A stretch of 62,000 nucleotides of DNA from the NCBI GenBank assembly GCA_002633005.1, contig NMRA01000125.1, positions 257,971 to 319,970 of the forward strand, given 5' to 3'. Origin of the DNA: Phoronis australis (Eukaryota > Phoronida > Phoronidae). Each line of letters begins with the position of its first letter. Position 1 is the stretch's first letter. A model generated the notes under the pieces. The model searched no databases. It saw nothing but the letters and a program-made list of their open reading frames with translations, and was not told the origin of the DNA. This document shows, piece after piece, positions 1 to 12,096 of this stretch. Position numbers and translations under genes: made by a program.

Positions 1-124
1 TACACTTACTTTAAACACTTGATGGAACTGTGCTCAACCGTCATCTTCAGTTGGTCTCCTACTGTCCTTAATGGTTTCGTCCCTAAACCAAGACCATCTC
101 TAGTAGGCGGGACAACAGAGTTGA

Positions 125-900
125 TCAGGCTCTGCCTGACGGTTGTTGATGGTATTGCTGTTGGTGCTTCATCCAAATCCAACAAGATGCCTGTTCAGCT
201 TTGGTGGCCACATCGCGTAGAAGAGCCTTCTTTCCTGTCACAGAGACGCCTAGAGACCTCGCCATAGTAGTGACCGAACTGGCCGGAAAACCACGGCAGC
301 CAACCTCCACAGAAAAACTCCAACACCTCCAGCCGTTAACAGGTCTGTATACTTCAGGTTCTTCCGCTCATATGCCTCTTCTACCCTACTCTCCCACGGA
401 ATGGTGAGCTCGATTAGGATGATCAGGTGGGAACTGTCCGAATAAAGGACCAAGTCAGGGCGCTGGGTAGTCTGGACAATGTGCTGTGGGAAGGATGACT
501 GGTGACCGGAAAGATCAACCCACACTTTCCAGTCGTTGGCTGTGTGAAGGATGCCTTTTTGCACTGGGGTCTTCTTACTTGCCTCATCGCCACTTCTTTT
601 GAAACTGATGAATTCAATCCGGTGGCTTCTCGACTTTGGTTTACTCTTGACTTCATCGACCAACACCCTTGCGAAAACTTTCAGTACCTGGTTGTGTCAG
701 TAGGTGTACTGTCCTGATGCCAAAGACGTGCTGCAAGATGACAGAATGTGTTCTAAAGAACATCTGCGTCCGCACTGAATAAAGCTTGTGTTTTCAGTAA
801 GACCCCAAGTAGCAAGGTTGCTGGGAGTAGGCAGAACATCATAAACAGATCTGATGAAGAACTTTGCTTTCAAAGGAGACATCTTCCTCAAATCCGCCCA
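125..900 (-). pseudogene. Zinc knuckle and restriction-like endonuclease end of the retroelement
   Basis: Near 790-730 a Cys/His cluster ending CSLEHILSSC resembles the zinc knuckle of RLE-type elements, although the first Cys pair is disturbed. Further on, the string RPDLVLYSD (Asp codon 456-454), followed by ELTIPWESRVEEA (Glu codon 411-409), gives the PD...E-x-T core of the PD-(D/E)XK nuclease fold. The following ERKNLKYTDL block is typical of the same domain. The tail with KALLRDVATKAEQASCWIW matches the usual C-terminal end of these proteins. Two or more frame changes are needed to read it through, so it is non-functional. In intact elements this nuclease nicks the target DNA for priming. 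Confidence 0.8.
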
Positions 901-1564
901 CTTTATTTCCCTTTATAAGACTTTGTCCCACTTTGTCCATGCCCCCTGCTGACCCATTTGGACTGCTCGGGCATACCTTTCTTCGTTCTCTGACAATCTA
1001 ACTTCCCTGATTATTCTGTCTCTGTCTGGGTCTTTAGATCTTTCCCTTGCTGGCTCCCTGGTCTTGTAGCCCAGTCCTTGCCTGCCCTGACAATCTGTTC
1101 CTATTAGTTGCTTGTGCCTAAGCTGGCTTTCTGCTTCACTGATCACCGACGTGGTGGACCACTTATTGCCGGTGTGTGACTGGGTGCTGCATCCACTGAT
1201 GGCCTGGCCAGATGTATTCCGCAGAGTGATACTGGCTCGTACTTTGGTAACTTTATATTCTTCCACCACAGATGAGACCGGTAGAACAAGTTTCGACGAC
1301 TTGCAGTACAGCCCAACGTTGCTGAATGATGCAGGTAGACCAAGCCACCTTTGAATGAAACGGCATGCTGCTCATTCCATTTCCTCTGCCGAAGAGGATG
1401 TGACGTCGTAGATTAACAGGGGCCACATACGCATCGGGTGCAAGATGAACTGGTAGCACCAGAGCTTGAGTCTTCCGGGTATGCCGTCTTTGTCGATCTT
1501 TTCAAGCCATACCTTGAGCTGGGCTTTCACATCCTTGACTCGGGATGTGTCTCGTAGGCTGCTA

Positions 1565-2480
1565 TCATAGTACTTGCTGCTGACTGTTCCTTATTGTTGG
1601 AATTCTGTAACCTGCTATCGAAAATGTCTGTGTCTTGAGCAACAGGCCTTTGTTGGTAATTAGTGATCTCGACTTCTCTGCCTTGAATGACATACAGGCC
1701 CATTTAGTGAGCTCTTCTAGGCAACGAAGAATTGTTCTGGCTCCCACTGGTGACTCTGTCACAATCATAATGTCAACAAAAAGCTCTACATGATGGCTGT
1801 CTGACTTCATCTAGCTTGCTACCTCTCCGCTCAGATTGGTCTCTCTTCAGCAAGACGGTCATTGCCATGATAAACAGGATGGCTGAAATGGTGCAGCCCG
1901 TCATAATTCCTTTCTCTAAGTGTTGCCACTTTGTAGTGAAGTTGTCGGCCGTGAAACGCATCACGCAGGAGCTGTAGTATGACTTCACTATACTCTTGAC
2001 TTTCTCAGGAATGTGGAAGATGTCCATGGCACGATAAATTAACACATGTGGTACCGAACCGTACGCATTTTCCATGTCGAGCCACACCATAGACAGGTTC
2101 TTCTTGCCCTTCTTCACTCGGTGTATGAGTTCACTTATAATAGAATTATGCTCCAGGCATCCAGAAAAACCTGGTACCCTGCCTTTCTGCGAAGACATGT
2201 CAAGAACATACTTATTCTTGATCATGAAGTCTGTCATTCTGCCGGATAGGATCGCTAAGTAGATCTTTCCCTCCACGTTGAGCAGTGAAATTGGTCAAAA
2301 CTGGCTAATCTGCTTTGAGTCTTCTTCTTTCGGAACATAAACTCCTTCAGCTCGCCCCCACTGGGATGGAACTACGCCCTTCCTCCGCAGAATCTTAAGC
2401 AGCTTCCTGAGCCTTTCCCTCAACTTGAGACGCATCTTATAGACCTTGTAGGAAATTTTGCTTGAACCAGGGGCTGACTC
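1565..2480 (-). pseudogene. Reverse transcriptase domain, degenerate
   Basis: Conserved RT blocks are visible in pieces. They include a PISLLNVEGKIY block just after an in-frame TGA (2297-2295), KGRVPGFSGCLEH, VWLDMENAYGSVPH (the motif A Asp is present), and GIMTGCTISAILF. The catalytic motif C reads FVDIMIVTE, with the second Asp of the expected D-D pair replaced by Ile (GAC ATT, about 1774-1769). A frameshift near 1800 separates motif C from the upstream blocks. The enzyme would reverse-transcribe element RNA at the cleaved target. This copy cannot do so. Confidence 0.85.
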
Positions 2481-2530
2481 CGATCGGGTTTTCTAGACGC
2501 CGATTTAATCTCCTCGAAAGCTCAGCAGAA

Positions 2531-5117
2531 AAAATTAGGCTCATTCTTAAAAAGATTGCAAGATCAAAGTTCTCGTTTTGACAAAAATATGTAAGATAAG
2601 CCGATGTAATCTTTTGTTATGAAATCATTTCATGCAAGCCACCCAAGACACTGAAAAACGCAACAAGAGTGACTACAGTCAGTGAGGGCGTGACAAAAAT
2701 GCTCAATAAAGTAGGTGACACGTTGCTACCACTTAAAAATGCCCAGCATCGGCATTTTCAACTCAAAACAGCATAGAAGGTCAGACCAGAATAATGCATC
2801 GATTCCAGCGCAACAACAACTTGACATGTATTCCTTTAGGTCTCTTGATATTTATACTTCAGAGCACCTTAAGAATTCTTTTATATGAATATTTTTGCAT
2901 CTTGAATTGTTCCAAAAGCTAAGTCTTTCTTTACAAACACGAGTCGGTAACAAAAAACAATAACTTCATTGAATTAACATTTTGTTTTATTTACATTTTA
3001 TAGTGTGGTCCACCTGTCTTATTTTAACAAGTTGAATTTTACTTAGAATAACTAGATGACTGCAAACTATAACTTTTCAGCAAATACTTTTGAAATTGAA
3101 AACGTCCAGTGCATCTAGTTAAAATCTGTGGCAACTTTTTTACTTGATTTTAAAGCTATCTTTGTAATACTTAATTGTTTTAACTTTCTTGGGTGTGGGG
3201 CAAGTTAAGAAAGTAAAAATAAGACCTAAGGTTATTTTTGTTGGCTGAAAAGTTGTAATTTCATGGGTGTGACGAACGTACAAATTTGCCGAACGTCTGT
3301 CGCACAATTTCTGACTTAACAAATAATCCCTGGGATCTAAAATTTTGGTCAATAGAAATAAGAAACAAGTTCAAAGAGAATCTGAAAATTTTTATGTTTG
3401 ATTGAAAACTTTCAACGTAACTAAACTTTTTAGCAGTTTTTTGTGACGGACATACGGAACCATGATATTCTGGAGTTGACCTTTGACCCCAAGAGGTCAA
3501 TGATGGGCCAAAGTTGAAATGATATTTTTTATAAAGTTTGGACTTCAAGTGATTGTGCAAATTTGATATTATAGTGAAATATCCATAATAAGCTTATTTA
3601 TGATGATAATTAGTCACATGAAAATCGAGCTAATTTTTTAGGGTCAAGTGACCTCCAAAAGTGGGTCCCGTTAGGCAAAAAAATTGACTATCAAATAGGA
3701 CAATCAAATATTGGTCATTAAAATAGAGAGACCGGGCTTTCAGATGAGATCAGAAATGTTAGTCTAGACACAATTTTAATTTTTTTGTCTCTAGGTTGAC
3801 CTTTTCACGGAATTGCCCCGTAATAAACTACACAATATATATCCAAATGCACACACCATGTATTTTTTTAGTTAACTGGAGGTCAAGTTACAAGACTTTT
3901 TAAAATCCATAATTCAGTTTTTATAGAATTTTTAGGTACTTCCCGTTGGCATGCGAAGACACTTGGCGAGTAAAAGCATGATTGGGAGAAGGGACATACC
4001 ACATAGGGTTTGAGACCCTCTTCTAGGGAATTTTCAGAATTTATTTGTGGTAATGTGATCTCTGATTCGTTCCAGTGGTAGCCTGTTATGGCTTATGTAG
4101 TTATGAGCTAAACTTGCACTGTTCACAGTCGTCAGTACACATACTTGAACACTTTAATCAGTTCAACACATACACTGCACACAGTCATCAAAAATCAAAC
4201 TCCTAAAAGTTTGATTGACATGTGCGAGTTTCTTATGAACAACTCCCTCTTCATCAACAATATTTTCTTAGGAATAATCTTCAAAAGAAATACTATTGTT
4301 GGAATACTTTGAGGGAAAGTGCAAATAAAACCATTGAGAATATTTAGTTCACTTGGTGTTATTCAGAAGTAGTAGTCTTCAAGTACTTTCATCTTTCCGA
4401 TTGAAGTCAATGCCATCTGAAAGGGGATCCCTTAAAGGCTGCATCATTGAAAACTGGAAAAGAGTGATACTTAATTCTATCAGGAGGTGACTTATTGCAG
4501 TGACCTCAGCTTGGAAAACCGTGGCACAATTGCCTAGGGATATCTAGATTTCCGAATCTGGAGGAAGGCTTGAAAAAAAGATTCCAGCACCTGTTCATTA
4601 CTGTCCTTCAAACTTCTTTCTATTACAGGGCATCTGTCAGCAATCTCCGTGTAGATATCGTTTGTATGATTTAAAGCTGTGATCTGGACAATCATTAGGC
4701 ATGTTCAGTAGTCGCTCAATTTTGGTCATTAATTAATTATACAGTCACGTTCCTATGACTGTGCAGCAGAATCAGGGATGTGAGTTTTCACCCACTGACC
4801 ATTATATCTGAGATGAAGTACTGCACTTGTGGCTTCGCCCTCAAGGTATTTGTACTGTGGTAGTAGACAAATTAGCATTTTTACGGCTGCAGGAGACGTC
4901 CCTGGAAAAGTAGAGGTGATGCACCAACAAGCTAGACTTTGCAACTCGTTATGTTTGTTGACAACTGTACTCTGTTTCAATGCTGTTACCCATACTGACA
5001 CAGCATATGATATTATAGCTAGGATAAATCCAGAACATATTATTGGGAAAGTATAAGTTAATGTTACTTTTTGGTGATGTTGATATAGAATTTAGTTGAC
5101 TCTTTTTGTTCCTTTAG
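2531..5117. other. Intergenic or 5' UTR-intron DNA, no gene recognised
   Basis: This AT-rich stretch lies between the retroelement and the first coding exon of the zinc-finger gene. Open frames at 3140-3560 and 4753-5056 have no recognisable domain and no convincing splice context. Several TGACC/GGTCA hexamers lie between 3477 and 3900, probably part of a dispersed repeat. The acceptor at 5116-5117 shows that at least one upstream non-coding exon of the zinc-finger gene should lie to the left, but I could not place it. Confidence 0.6.
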
Positions 5118-5848
5118 GTTGGTAAAATGGATACTCCACAGGAAGTTAGCAAGGACTGGTCTTTACAATGTGGCCGGTGCAGTGAAGTGTTCACAGACAT
5201 GGCAATATTGAATGTCCATGAAAAAGAACACGTGGTATTGACACCGTTCCGGTGTATGCTTTGCCCAGACGAGAAGAAGTCTATCTTTAGTAGCCTTGCT
5301 CTTTGTAAACAACATTTTAGCGAACATGGTGAAGGGTGCATCAAACTGTATGGTTGCGGTCTGTGCCCGGAATCCCACCGCACCTATGTCGACGACATAT
5401 CCCTCTTCCGCCATCTTAATCTACACCACACGCTGGGCCGAAAGATATTCCGTTGCAGTGAATGTCCTGAACCATTTGCTGATCTGAGGCTGTACTTGCG
5501 CCACATGTTCAAAGAACACTCAATCCTCGAGAAGGATAACGCATACATCTGCGGCGTTTGCACAGCTGAATACGACAACCTGGTCTCATTTACAGAGCAC
5601 CAGTTGGCCAGACATGGCAAATTTGTTGGGCAGGAGCCATTCAAGTGTCGAAGATGCCACAAGGCTTTCTGGGACACGTACTCGCGGACACGCCATGAGT
5701 ACACTCATTCCCACGATGCACCTTTTGTGTGTAAAGGTTGCAACCGGCGGTTTCCTGAGGAAAATAACCTGAGGGTGCATCTAAAATCAGCTTCAGGACT
5801 GGCTTGCAGAGCGCTTATGCCAGAAAAAACACCAATTTCAAAACCCAG
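5118..5848 (+). CDS. Zinc-finger gene, coding exon 1 (seven fingers)
   Basis: The exon runs from acceptor cctttag to donor CCCAG|gtatgt; coding starts at 5127. Finger ligands by residue: C15 C18 H31 H35; C43 C46 H63 H67; C77 C80 H96 H100/101; C110 C113 H126 H131; C142 C145 H158 H163; C174 C177 H190 H194/196; C202 C205 H218 C227. Fingers 2 and 3 have longer Cys-His spacing than the classical 12 residues, and the last ends in Cys, giving a C2HC finger. Only some linkers resemble the TGEKP type, which suggests that not all fingers contact DNA. Confidence 0.92.
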
Positions 5849-8800
5849 GTATGTTGCTTTTGATTGTGTAGTTATACATTGCATTTCATTTTTCTTTACA
5901 AAGGTATGACTAATTTTTACGTACATAGATACATATGTCAGTACATATAGTCATCATGTTTTTAGTAGTCCGTTTTCAATTTTGATGAAATTTACCACAA
6001 GGGTGTCGGGCAGTACATGTGTCTTTTGAATTGGATGGATCTTTTTCAATGTTTTTAGGGGAAGAGCGTTTCGGATGATATCGAAAGAATCAATTTAACG
6101 GATTTCAATAAGACTTGGCAGTGTGGTGTGGTAGCAGTGTGTCGGCACTAATTAATTCTGAGATGGATTCGACTACTGCTGCAGCATCCCATTCTCTCTA
6201 TTTTGGTTTCAACAAGATATTTTGGGCCTGTTCTAAGAATATGCAGTACCAGTAGATTTTTGAATGGATTTGAAAATCCTGGTACCCCCATTGGACATTT
6301 TAGTTTTCAACAAGATATTCCTGGTCAAAGTGTGTCCGAATGATATGCAGAGAAACTGGTGGATGGACATTGGTAAAACTTTGGTATTGATCAGTGTTTT
6401 ATCTTTAGTTGAAAAATTCACATAAGGCCAGTGAAGTTGGTTCCATGAAGCACCTCCCATATACTCTCATGGGTCGACTTTGTTAGCTCTCGGAGACCCT
6501 CTCCCATTAGGGGAGGGTTTGGGTGCTCCTCCAGAAAATTTTAAGAAGTATCTACTGTATTCTAGAAGATATCCAGAGAATTGACTGACTGTTCTCGATA
6601 AAACTCTATGCAGATGTATAAGACAGAAATGAACTAGCACAAGATGTATTTTTTACTTGACTTCCCTCATGTCCCTTATTGGTTGTTTTTGTTGTCTCAT
6701 CAAATATGTCCAGAAGATGTGAAAAGAACCAGTGGGGGACCTTTATGAAACTACATAGAGGTGCATGTCTCAAAAATACAATGGCATTTGTCGTCTTGAC
6801 CACGTGTGCGGTGTTTGCATATCAATCCTCAGAACCGCTTAGAAGACATAAAATGTTCAAGGACGGCAACTACCAGTTTTTGCCAATTCCAATGTCCCAT
6901 TATGTCAGTTTGTGTCTGTTTGCCAAAACTCCTGTAGTGAGTGCTTTTTTGAAAAAGAAGTAAACAACACTTGCCAATTTTTGAAAGCCTAGTGCTTTGT
7001 CCTTGTTTAAAAGTATTCAAAAGTTTTGTCTTACAGGAAGGTGATTACCTTAGGAACATACCTTTTCATGCACTTTGTGTGTATATCAAAACTCAGCGTT
7101 GCTCTTGTTCCTTATGTTGCAAATATCATTGAGAATATTATTTTTTGTTGTTGGCATGCTTTGAACTGCACAGTTGACTATGATCAACGTTTGGTAAAAT
7201 ATGGGGATTTGCATTCATTAGTCTTTGAAAATTGCTTCACACCAATTTGAGCAATTAATTTTGTCTCAAAATGGAAGAATTTTGCAGACATTGCCAGATT
7301 AGGATGATTGTGAGTAAAATTCGAGGTCTCTTTGTATGGTTCCCCACAACGTAAAGAAATTATTCAGTTATTTATGATCAGACCTGACTCTTAAGTTTTT
7401 TGATTCACAAACACACAACTGTTATTGAATGCTTTTCTTGTACTCTTTTGACAGCAACAACCCTGGTTCCCTGCAGATTCTCTTGCATGGTGCTGCCCTG
7501 CCTCATTCATTAGCATCTGAAGGAGTTCTGTTATGTGAATTGTGCGGCCACGAGGGTAACGAGGAGTCTTTTGAGAAGCACTCTCATGTTCTTCTCCTGC
7601 CGAGGTCACCTCAGGGAACAAACACTGTCTTTACACCAGACGAGCTGAAGCGTATGGTCCACGCAGATCCCAACATTCTTCAGAACACAATTACACTACA
7701 GCCGGATTCTTCCTCTTCTCCACTCTGTCAGTTAGCTGAAATTGCCTTGACATCGACACAGATACCCGAGTTGCTGAACGATGTTCCGGCTATTGCACCC
7801 ACTGAAGTGTTGAATGCACCCTCCACCACTGGTAGTGGCAAAGACTTGAAAAACAAGAAGAAAGGTACCCAGAAGTCCAAACTGGTTTCCCCTGTATACT
7901 CAGACACAATATCAGATGAGGATAAAGAGATACTCAAGCAGCAGACTGTGTCTGACAGTGACTTGAATGAGAAGGTACCTTCTCCTCCCCCGTACTCCAT
8001 CCTGCAGCTGTTGGATATTTATCCCGTGCGTCGTTTCACACCACACCTTAAAACAAAACTGGTGATGCTGCTGTCCAAGTATGCCATCACTTATGTGCAC
8101 AGGATTGTCAGCATCTGTGCCATATGTACCTCGGTGTTTGATGACGTGCAAGAGTACAAGAGGCATGCTTTGAAACACAAGGGTGGAAGCAGGGACATGA
8201 AGGTGCCCCCGGAGAACCTCATTACTGGCATCTTTAAGGAAGACGATGAGACCACACAGCATGCGTGTGGTATTGTCTGCCTACATTGCCTTCAGCCGTT
8301 TGTGAACTTCTACGACTTCTACCAGCACGTGAAGAAGACCAGTGACGGATGGGCTTCAGGTTGTATTCATGGTCTTCAGACGTACAGCATGGATCCGTGT
8401 CTTGAAACACTGAAGAGTCTCCAATCCTCAAGCAAACAACCCAAAGCCAATGCTTCAGGAGCTCCTACAGCAGCTGATGCAACAGTAGCAGCTGCAACTA
8501 CAGTAGCAACCCCTCCCACTAGCGCCCAGCCTCAATCTTCAGCACCTACACCTCCTGTTGGAAATATGGTGACAATAAAACACAATCTTCAGAAAATTCA
8601 GAATCACCTGTCCAAAATGAAGAGCAGCCACGGGACACCTAGTCCACCAGCAGCCAATGTTGTTGACAATAGTACTCTGCTGCGTATGTTGCAGTCGCAG
8701 CCACTGAGCACTGCCAATGTACCGTCCATGCCAGTGAACAGTGGTCAGAATGTGCCTGTCTGTAAAAAAGCTATTCGGAGATTTAAAAGCAATAAGATTA

Positions 8801-11800
8801 AAGCCTCTGAAATATCACAGGCCACTGTGGATGCAGCTAGAGGTAAATTGCCCGTTGATAATACCAAGGTACAAGCAAAAAATGGCAGAAGTGTTTCCGA
8901 TAAGCCAATTAGCCCTAAGCCGTCGATAGCCTCAATGTTACAAATTGACACTGGAGCAAAAACGCAACAGATGATTAATCTTGAGGACAACATAGTCAGA
9001 TCTTGCTTAACTCCATCCCATGAGAATACTAAGTCGCAGCCTAAGAAGTCTTTAGAGAGCAAGACATGCCAATCACCAAAGGGTTTTTTGCAAGATGTCA
9101 CAAGTGAGGTTTTTACCATAAGTCTTGCTACAGACACATCCACATCACCTCTGTCCTTTGATAAGTCTGCTGATAAGTTGAATGCAGAGATGAAAAGTGC
9201 TGAAACTAATCATGATAGACAGGTTGGTCCAGAGATGGTTAACGAAGAGACTTGCAGTTCAACCAAGAAAGTTACCGAGACTTCTGCTCAACTCCCACCA
9301 CAACAAAGTGATAGTCTTGATGAGAGAACGGCATTTGCCTTGGAGCTGACTAGTGTGAAAGTGACCGCACAACAAACGGAGAGCTTACCAAAACCTTCAG
9401 CTGATGCATTGTCAGAGGTGCCCATTGAGCCAGTGGGTGACGTTCTTGGAGTTATGAGCATTTCTTGTGACCCTAAAGAAACTGTACAGAAAGATTTTAC
9501 TGAAAGCACAGTTTCAGATCAGACTGTTCAACACCAGGAATCACCAGGTGTCTCTGCTGACAGTAGTATCGGTGTATCCAAACGTACCAGAAAGAAGCCT
9601 AAAAGATTTATAGACATGGAAGATCCAACTCCTAAGAAAAGAGGTGTTGATAATTGTGACAAGACAAAACAAAGTAATGATGATTCCAAGAAGGTTGGCA
9701 ACAATAGGTTAGACCATTCATCCGCATCAAACGTTGAGCAGAAATCGAATAAGAAAAAGAGAAAGGTAAAGAAGCATGCTGCTCAGAAGCCAGCTATTCC
9801 TTGTGAAGTTGTGTTCAACGATCTCCATGACGATGTTAAGGATGTTATTGGTGAGTCCTCAGATTATCGGTCAAGTCCTCCTGTTTGTAGTGACAGTGAT
9901 GCCACGGTTGAATTCTGTTCTCAAGAAAATGCTGATTTCTCTGGTCCGGAAGAGCATGTAGATGGTAGCGTCATCAGTACTGTTGATTTCAATGATTCTC
10001 AAAGAAATGCTGCTGCAGATTCAAGCACTGGCATGAATGGCACGGAGAAAACTGTACTAGAGGGCTTCTGCTGTAAAGGTTCGAACACCGTGGAAAATGA
10101 GGCTTTGGGTAGCGCTGATGAGAAGGTGTGTGGTATGATTGAAGAGGGTACAGAAACAGAAGTGACAGGACAGAACACAGAAAAGTTGCCAGCTTTGAGT
10201 CCTGTAAGTGGGCAAGATTTGACTCTGGAACAAGGTGTGAATGAAGAACCTCAGATAAAGCCTTCTGTTGTTGAAAATGGATTTGACGAAAAAAGAGAAT
10301 GCAATGATGTTCCTGCACTTGTTGGAGAAAGTAATTTAGAAGGAAACATCAAAACTATCTTAGGGAAGAAGAGAAAGAGTAAAAGAAAGTTTGGTCCCTG
10401 GTCAAAGACTGCCAAGATAGAAGAGATTCCCAAAGAACATGATCAAAATGCAGGTGTTTCGTCTTCCAGAGGTGATAATCTAGTCAGTGATGATCTAATC
10501 TCCGGTGAACCCTTGCTTAACAAAAATGATGATGAAAGAGATGAAATGACCAGTGTTGAAAAAAGGCCAGTTGAAGAGATTGCATTAGAAGGAGATGATA
10601 TGATTGGTGCTTGCCGTCCACTTGAAGATAAATTGAAAACCGAGACCCCAGTTACAAGTATCAATGCTCACAGCTTTCAGGGAGACTGCTCACTGCTTGA
10701 TAAAGGGATTGCTTTTGTTAAGCTTCATAGGTTGAATTTGAGCTGCGATGCTGCCCTAAGACATGAACCAGTTGTGGAAACTGCAAATGTTGAAGCAGGT
10801 CTTTATGAAGAACCCGTGTTAGAAGAGTCTGTTGAATGCTGTGAAGAACCAGATGATACTACAAGTTATGTTAGCAGAGGAAAACAGAATGACAGTTTGT
10901 CAATGTCTGACCGAACATCACATTTGAGTGTTGAAGGAACAGAAGATGGCGTTGTTTTTATAGATGAGACTGTGCCTTTGATGAACAACAATGCTGTTGA
11001 AGACCTAGATGTCAAAGATGGAAGCCTTTCTGGGACCCACATGCAGCATTGTCCAAAAGACGTTGATGCCAGTTCTAATACCACTGCTCAAGGTATGGAA
11101 GTCACTGCTTGTGGGGAAGAATTGGAGCTAAATGAAGAACCCTCTACTGTCGTCAGTAACGTTGATGCAGACATGGAATATCCATCCAGTACCTCAGAAA
11201 TGTTGAACAAAAAGGTGAATGTGTCAAGTGAATATTCGGAGAATGAAGATATTGCTCTCCTCTCATCTACAAGTGCTTCTTCGGAAGACGAGCTGAAATT
11301 TTATAAGGCCAGTTGTGAGATGTTGGAAAAGGAACTGGTTAGTCTTAAGAGAGCTGTTGGCAAGACATTAGTAAACGGGTCTGATGTTAGTAGCAACTAC
11401 CTCAATGGTTCAGAAGAAGATGAGATAGTGGGGGATGTTATGAATCCCAACAGTGCAAAGAAAGGAGGAAAGATGATCAAGTTGATTGAAAAGCAGGTTG
11501 ATGATGAAAAGTATTGCAAACTTGAAGCTCAAAATGCAAGCCTCATGCAAAAAAATGCAGAAATAGAAAAAAATATAGCAGACCTTGAAGAAAAATTGCG
11601 TACCTCTCAAGAAGAAGAAAAGAAGGTTTTGGAAAAATGTGCTTCGTTGGAAAAGACCAATGAGCGTCTCTTACAGAAAGCTTATGCTCTTGAAACCCTT
11701 CTGAAGAGCAGTTGTGAATCACATCTGCAGAAACTTCAACTAGTTAAGTCACGTGTAAATGATTTTGAGAAAAGGAATGCCACTCTGCAAGTAAAGTACA

Positions 11801-12096
11801 AGGAAATGGAAGAAAAAATGGACCAGTGTTTATTGGTGGCGTCTGGTGCGAGACGGGATAGAAATGAGATGAATGAAAAAATTGTCAGTCTCAAAAGAGT
11901 GCATGATGCAGTTGTCAGCGAAAAGGAATCAGCACATGCTTCTTCTGTTAAACAAAAGAAGGAACTATTGGACCTTCGAACAGATGTGCTTAAACTGATT
12001 CAAATGCTTGACAGTGATTTGGTTCAAGACGTGGGCGAACATTTGGAACGTGTTGACGAGAAATTGAAAACTGTCATCCTGCATTTGAAGGAGTAG
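5127..12096 (+). CDS. C2H2 zinc-finger / coiled-coil protein, two coding exons, 1787 aa
   Basis: Coding exons 5127-5848 and 7455-12096 join in phase 2 (AAA CCC AG / C AAC AAC). The ATG at 5127 lies nine bases inside an exon whose acceptor is at 5116-5117, so the gene has an upstream non-coding exon. The 1787-residue product has seven C2H2-type fingers in residues 15-227 and three more near 268-285, 462-482 and 516-532. A low-complexity acidic, Ser/Thr-rich middle follows, with basic clusters such as KRTRKKPKRF and KSNKKKRKVKKH that look like nuclear localisation signals. A coiled coil occupies roughly 1515-1785. A nuclear nucleic-acid-binding or scaffold role is an inference. I do not recognise a vertebrate orthologue. 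Confidence 0.9.
7455..12096 (+). CDS. Zinc-finger gene, coding exon 2 (disordered acidic region and coiled coil)
   Basis: A single 4642-bp exon opens after acceptor cttttgacag and ends with TAG at 12094-12096. Residues 241-540 hold finger-like clusters C268 C271 H283 H285, C462 C465 H478 H482 and C516 C519 H532. The Ala/Thr/Pro-rich stretch near 8440-8560 and the long acidic Ser-rich part up to about 11280 look disordered. From about 11500 the heptad-rich sequence (LEEKLRTSQEEEKKVLEKC and similar) indicates a dimeric coiled coil to the C-terminus. Such a large terminal exon is common for zinc-finger genes. Confidence 0.92.

Larger units (their letters stand above)
1..2530 (-). mobile_element. 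Decayed non-LTR retrotransposon with restriction-like endonuclease (R2/NeSL-type layout)
   Basis: Read on the minus strand, the segment encodes, in order, a reverse transcriptase, a Cys/His zinc knuckle and a PD-(D/E)XK-type endonuclease. That order is characteristic of site-specific or RLE-encoding non-LTR elements, as opposed to the APE-type elements. The coding region is broken: an in-frame TGA at 2297-2295, a frame change near 1800, and further frame changes between 1565 and 900. The protein C-terminus appears to end near 125, so 1-124 would be element 3' UTR, and the element may run past the window edge. The N-terminal part is not recognisable beyond about 2530, so the copy is probably 5'-truncated. 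Exact clade is not certain. Confidence 0.85.

Noticed and set aside
4753-5056. Overlapping open frames on both strands upstream of the zinc-finger gene
   Set aside because: No domain or splice signal; both strands open by chance. Possibly part of 5' UTR or intron.
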